Below are positions 28,866 to 31,684 of a stretch of DNA of 31,684 nucleotides, piece after piece (position 1 is the stretch's first letter; the number at the start of each line of letters is the position of its first letter). Below the pieces are notes generated by a model, which did not search any database, was not told where the DNA came from, and was given only the letters and a program-made list of their open reading frames with translations. The stretch covers positions 1-31,684 of the forward strand of contig CAZNYW010000051.1 of the NCBI GenBank assembly GCA_964577375.1, written 5' to 3'. The DNA comes from DATKUC01 sp964577375 (lineage in GTDB: Bacteria > Spirochaetota > Spirochaetia > DSM-27196 > DATKUC01). The translations under genes and the position numbers were made by a program.

Positions 28866-31307
28866 CTACTGCTGATGAGTCCACTTCCAGTTGCGGATCT
28901 CCGGCATGTCTTCTCCATATCTCGAAATATAATTCTTGTGGTCGATGAGCTTGTCGCGGATCATTTGAAGTGCGTACGCGGCCCTCGATCCGAGACGAGG
29001 CACACGGTTGATCACGTCGGACACCAGGTGAAACCGGTCGAGCTCGTTGAGAACAACCATGTCGAAGGGGGTGGTCGTCGTTCCCTCCTCTTTGTATCCC
29101 CTAACGTGGAGGTTGTGATGATTGGTGCGACGGTAGGCGAGCCGGTGTATGAGCCACGGATACCCGTGGTAGGCAAACACAATCGGCTTGTCGGCTGTGA
29201 AAAGGACATCAAACTCCTTGTCTGAGAGTCCGTGCGGGTGCTCGGTGTCCGGTTGCAGCTTCATCAGGTCGACCACGTTAATGACGCGGATCTTCAGATC
29301 GGGGAACAGATGCCGAAGGATATCGACTGCTGCGAGCGTCTCAATTGTCGGGACGTCGCCCGCGCATGCCATTACCACGTCGGGTTCCCCACCCCTGTCC
29401 GTACTTGCCCATTCCCAGATGCCTATTCCCGCCGTGCAGTGCTTGATCGCGGCGTCCATGTCCAGAAACTGGAGCTGCGGCTGCTTCCCGGCGACTATCA
29501 CGTTGATGTAGTCGCGGCTTCGCAGACAGTGATCGGTCACTGAAAGGAGTGTGTTGGCGTCCGGCGGAAGGTAGACGCGGATGATATCGGCCTTCTTGTT
29601 GATCACGTGGTCAATGAAGCCGGGGTCCTGGTGGCTGAACCCGTTGTGGTCCTGCCTCCACACGTGGGAGGTGAGGAGATAGTTCAGCGATGCGATTGGT
29701 CGCCGCCATCCCAGATGACGCGTTACCTTCAGCCACTTCGCGTGCTGGTTTACCATTGAATCCACTATGTGGATGAACGCCTCGTAGCAGGAGAAGAGAC
29801 CGTGCCGTCCCGTCAGAAGGTATCCCTCGAGCCAGCCCTGACAGGTGTGCTCGCTGAGTATTTCCATCACTCTGCCGTCGGGAGCAAGGTGATCGTCGTC
29901 GGGAACAGTCCTGGCCACCCAAGTCCTGTTGGTCGCCTCGAGGACGGCGCTCAGTCTATTGGAAACGGTTTCATCGGGTCCGACCACGCGGAAGTTCCTG
30001 GTTTCGGCGTTGTCCTTCATGACGTCCCTGAGGAAGGTGCCCATCACGCGCGTGGCCTCGGCAAAAGTGGTGCCCGGCTTGCCGAACTTCACCGCGTAGT
30101 CCCGGAAGTCCGGCATGCGGAGCTCCTTCAGCAGCAGCCCGCCGTTCGCGTGCGGATTCGATCCCATTCGGCGGTTGCCGGTCGGAGCCAGAGCCCGGAG
30201 CTCCTCCTTGAGCCTGCCCTTTGCGTCGAACAGCTCCCGAGGCTTGTAGCTCTTCATCCAGGATTCGAGGGCTTTGACGTGAGCGGGGTTGGAGTCGAGC
30301 TCCGCAAGTGGCACCTGGTGCGCGCGGAATGTTCCTTCGATCTTCTTGCCGTCCACCTCTTTGGGACCCGTCCACCCTTTCGGTGTCCGCAGGATGATCA
30401 GCGGCCACCGCGGCCTCTCCACGCTCTTCCGTGATTTCGAGCCTCCCGTCCGCGCCTTCTGCTGGATCGAAGTGATCTGATCGAGCGCGTCGTCGAGCAC
30501 CCCGGCAAGAGTGCGGTGCACCGCCATCGGATCGGATCCCTCCACGAAGAGCGGATTGTAGCCGTAACCGCTGAAAAGATCGTCGAGCTCATCATCCTCC
30601 ATGCGGCCGAGGACCGTCGGGTTGGCAATCTTGTATCCGTTGAGATGCAGGATCGGCAGCACCGCGCCGTCGGATGCGGGGTTGAGGAATTTGTTCGAAT
30701 GCCATGCGGTGGCGAGCGGGCCCGTCTCGGCCTCGCCGTCGCCGACGACGCAGGATACTATGAGATCCGGATTGTCGAAGGCCGCGCCAAAGGCGTGAGA
30801 TATGGAGTAGCCGAGCTCTCCGCCCTCGTTGATGGAACCCGGGGTCTCGGGGGCCGCATGGCTCGGAATGCCTCCTGGAAATGAGAATTGTTTGAAAAGC
30901 CTTCTCATCCCTTCGGTATCTTCCGACACGCCCGGGTAGATCTCGGAGTAGGTTCCCTCGAGGTAGGTGTTCGCCACCACCGCAGGGCCGCCATGCCCGG
31001 GTCCGGTAATGAAGATCATGTTGAGGTCCCGGTCCTTGATGGCGCGATTCAGATGCGCATATATCAAATTGAGTCCCGGTGTTGTCCCCCAGTGTCCGAG
31101 CAGTCTCCGTTTTATGTGCTCTTTCGTAAGAGGTTTCGCAAGCAGCGGATTGTCGTAGAGGTAGATCTGGCCGACCGACAGATAGTTGGCGGCTCGCCAG
31201 TAGGCGTCGATGAGCCTGAGCTCGTTGTCGCCGAGCGGCCTTCCGCGATTGCCCGACGGGGCGCTCCCGGAACGCTGCTCGATCCGTGATGTGGTGGTTT
31301 TTGCCAT
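28866..31307 (-). CDS. xfp: Xylulose-5-phosphate/fructose-6-phosphate phosphoketolase
   Basis: The product is 813 aa, full length for the family. It uses thiamine diphosphate to split xylulose-5-P (and often fructose-6-P) with phosphate into acetyl-phosphate plus a triose- or erythrose-phosphate. Signatures are intact: GHWGTTPG (71-78), GPGHGGP (102-108), EGGELGYSISHA (161-172), and GDGEAETGP (189-197) with the downstream asparagine of the ThDP/Mg site. The C-terminal half has TSHVWRQDHNGFSHQDPG. The start has AAGGAG seven bases upstream. No acetate kinase or phosphotransacetylase gene is adjacent, so the fate of acetyl-phosphate is set elsewhere. The gene is transcribed alone, divergent from the right-edge gene. 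Confidence 0.96.
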   Translation of the reverse strand: MAKTTTSRIEQRSGSAPSGNRGRPLGDNELRLIDAYWRAANYLSVGQIYLYDNPLLAKPLTKEHIKRRLLGHWGTTPGLNLIYAHLNRAIKDRDLNMIFITGPGHGGPAVVANTYLEGTYSEIYPGVSEDTEGMRRLFKQFSFPGGIPSHAAPETPGSINEGGELGYSISHAFGAAFDNPDLIVSCVVGDGEAETGPLATAWHSNKFLNPASDGAVLPILHLNGYKIANPTVLGRMEDDELDDLFSGYGYNPLFVEGSDPMAVHRTLAGVLDDALDQITSIQQKARTGGSKSRKSVERPRWPLIILRTPKGWTGPKEVDGKKIEGTFRAHQVPLAELDSNPAHVKALESWMKSYKPRELFDAKGRLKEELRALAPTGNRRMGSNPHANGGLLLKELRMPDFRDYAVKFGKPGTTFAEATRVMGTFLRDVMKDNAETRNFRVVGPDETVSNRLSAVLEATNRTWVARTVPDDDHLAPDGRVMEILSEHTCQGWLEGYLLTGRHGLFSCYEAFIHIVDSMVNQHAKWLKVTRHLGWRRPIASLNYLLTSHVWRQDHNGFSHQDPGFIDHVINKKADIIRVYLPPDANTLLSVTDHCLRSRDYINVIVAGKQPQLQFLDMDAAIKHCTAGIGIWEWASTDRGGEPDVVMACAGDVPTIETLAAVDILRHLFPDLKIRVINVVDLMKLQPDTEHPHGLSDKEFDVLFTADKPIVFAYHGYPWLIHRLAYRRTNHHNLHVRGYKEEGTTTTPFDMVVLNELDRFHLVSDVINRVPRLGSRAAYALQMIRDKLIDHKNYISRYGEDMPEIRNWKWTHQQ

Positions 31308-31325
31308 GTATGTCTCCTTGTATTC

Positions 31326-31354
31326 ACGTTAAGAACAGCAATCCGGGAAGTCAA
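31326..31354 (-). promoter_or_regulatory. Candidate phosphoketolase promoter
   Basis: On the minus strand, TTGACT (31354-31349) is followed at 17 bp by TAACGT (31331-31326). The -35 match is good and the -10 match weak. The ATG lies 18 bp beyond, with AAGGAG between. Confidence 0.45.
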
Positions 31355-31406
31355 GGAAACAGAGAACGGATAATCTGCACCGGCCCCCTACGACTCTTTC
31401 CTGATG

Positions 31407-31423
31407 CTTCCTACCTTAGGAAG
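31407..31423. promoter_or_regulatory. Operator-like inverted repeat in the divergent phosphoketolase/DUF427 region
   Basis: CTTCCTA-CCT-TAGGAAG is a perfect 7-bp inverted repeat with a three-base spacer. It lies 100 bp upstream of the phosphoketolase start and 32 bp before the opposing start codon, which is where a repressor or activator site of the right-hand gene would be. No regulator gene is in the window. Confidence 0.45.
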
Positions 31424-31455
31424 TAGAAACAGACGAAATTACAGGAGGAGTACTG

Positions 31456-31684
31456 ATGAAAATAGCAACACCATCAATAACCGGACCTGTCGCAACCAGA
31501 ATACGTACGGAGCTCGGCGGACAGACTGTCGCAGACAGCAGCCGGACGAAGCTTTTTCGCAGTTCGCCGTTCAAAGTCTAATATATGTTTCCAGAGGAAG
31601 ATGTTGATTCTGCGTTTATCGACAAGATCGACAGCGAGAGCACCGCAACCAAGAACGGAGAAATAGTTCGCTGGACGGTGCGTG
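31456..31684 (+). pseudogene. DUF427-like gene interrupted by an in-frame TAA; runs off the window
   Basis: A strong AGGAGG site (31443-31448) leads into an ATG at 31456 that encodes 41 residues (RIRTELGGQTVADSSRTKLF at 15-34), then TAA at 31579-31581. The same frame continues without another stop to the window edge: YMFPEEDVDSAFIDKIDSES, then TATKNGEIVRWTVR. Joined across the stop, the two halves read like one DUF427 domain (GG-x-x-VADS...KL...YxFPEEDV). This domain's function is not established. The CP-x-KG segment usual later in the family is not conserved here. Explanations are a nonsense-mutated pseudogene, stop readthrough, re-initiation at the ATG 31585 two codons after the stop, or a sequencing error. 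Confidence 0.6.

Noticed and set aside
31404..31607. 67-codon plus-strand frame at the right edge
   Set aside because: It is out of frame with the ribosome-binding site and with the DUF427-like reading, and has shadow-like Arg/Asn/Gln composition.
1..31684. CRISPR array, insertion sequence, prophage or defence island
   Set aside because: No regularly spaced repeats, transposase, integrase, phage structural gene or known defence gene is visible; the genes are metabolic, transport and signalling genes with uniform GC-rich composition.

Overview
The window is a GC-rich, densely packed bacterial chromosome segment with about 25 protein genes. I see no insertion sequence, prophage, CRISPR array or intact tRNA/rRNA gene. 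A TonB-dependent receptor with ExbB, ExbD and TonB points to a diderm (Gram-negative-type) cell. The PAS-rich HisKA_2 kinase, the HD-GYP protein and signal peptides ending in A-Q would fit a free-living spirochaete. That lineage is a guess from general resemblance, not a demonstrated placement. MenA, MenG and a long-chain prenyl synthase suggest menaquinone respiration, and phosphoketolase suggests a sugar-to-acetyl-phosphate route.

Layout. 1-1343: short left-edge region, promoter and an HD-GYP protein with a degenerate receiver domain. 1349-5274 (minus): a cobalamin-riboswitch-controlled operon, BtuB-like receptor then exbB, exbD, tonB, so the B12 receptor carries its own energising complex. 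5291-7432 (minus): a REC-PAS-PAS-PAS-HisKA_2-HATPase kinase. 7613-9241: release factor RF3 (prfC). 9342-13530: menA (plus) converging on a minus-strand set, SDR, zinc-type oxidoreductase, CPBP membrane protein and menG, the last three tightly coupled. 13531-13814: an AT-rich divergent promoter region, then a strongly structured leader in front of a DUF981-like membrane protein. 14508-17547 (plus): prenyl diphosphate synthase, cupin, cyclophilin and a membrane-anchored amidase with an SH3-like tail. 17696-19708 (minus): a single-domain rhodanese and a CoA-disulfide-reductase/rhodanese fusion, driven by a promoter with a perfect inverted repeat in its spacer. 19778-21696 (plus): an MFS permease, then a small exported protein resembling FMN-binding domains, with its own promoter and terminator. 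21692-23763 (minus): DUF6941-like protein, Fsr-like MFS transporter and a small anchored protein. 23827-28850: a CPA1 antiporter, a penicillin-acylase-family protein without an obvious signal peptide, a small orphan and an SDR. 28866-31354 (minus): phosphoketolase. 31456-end: a DUF427-like gene whose frame is broken by an in-frame TAA.

The best supported regulatory unit is the B12 operon. The items most worth following up are the structured leader at 13655-13797, the interrupted DUF427-like frame at the right edge, the operator and apparently leaderless start of the CoA-disulfide reductase together with its Cys-to-Ser rhodanese domain, and the divergent FMN-binding-like exported protein.
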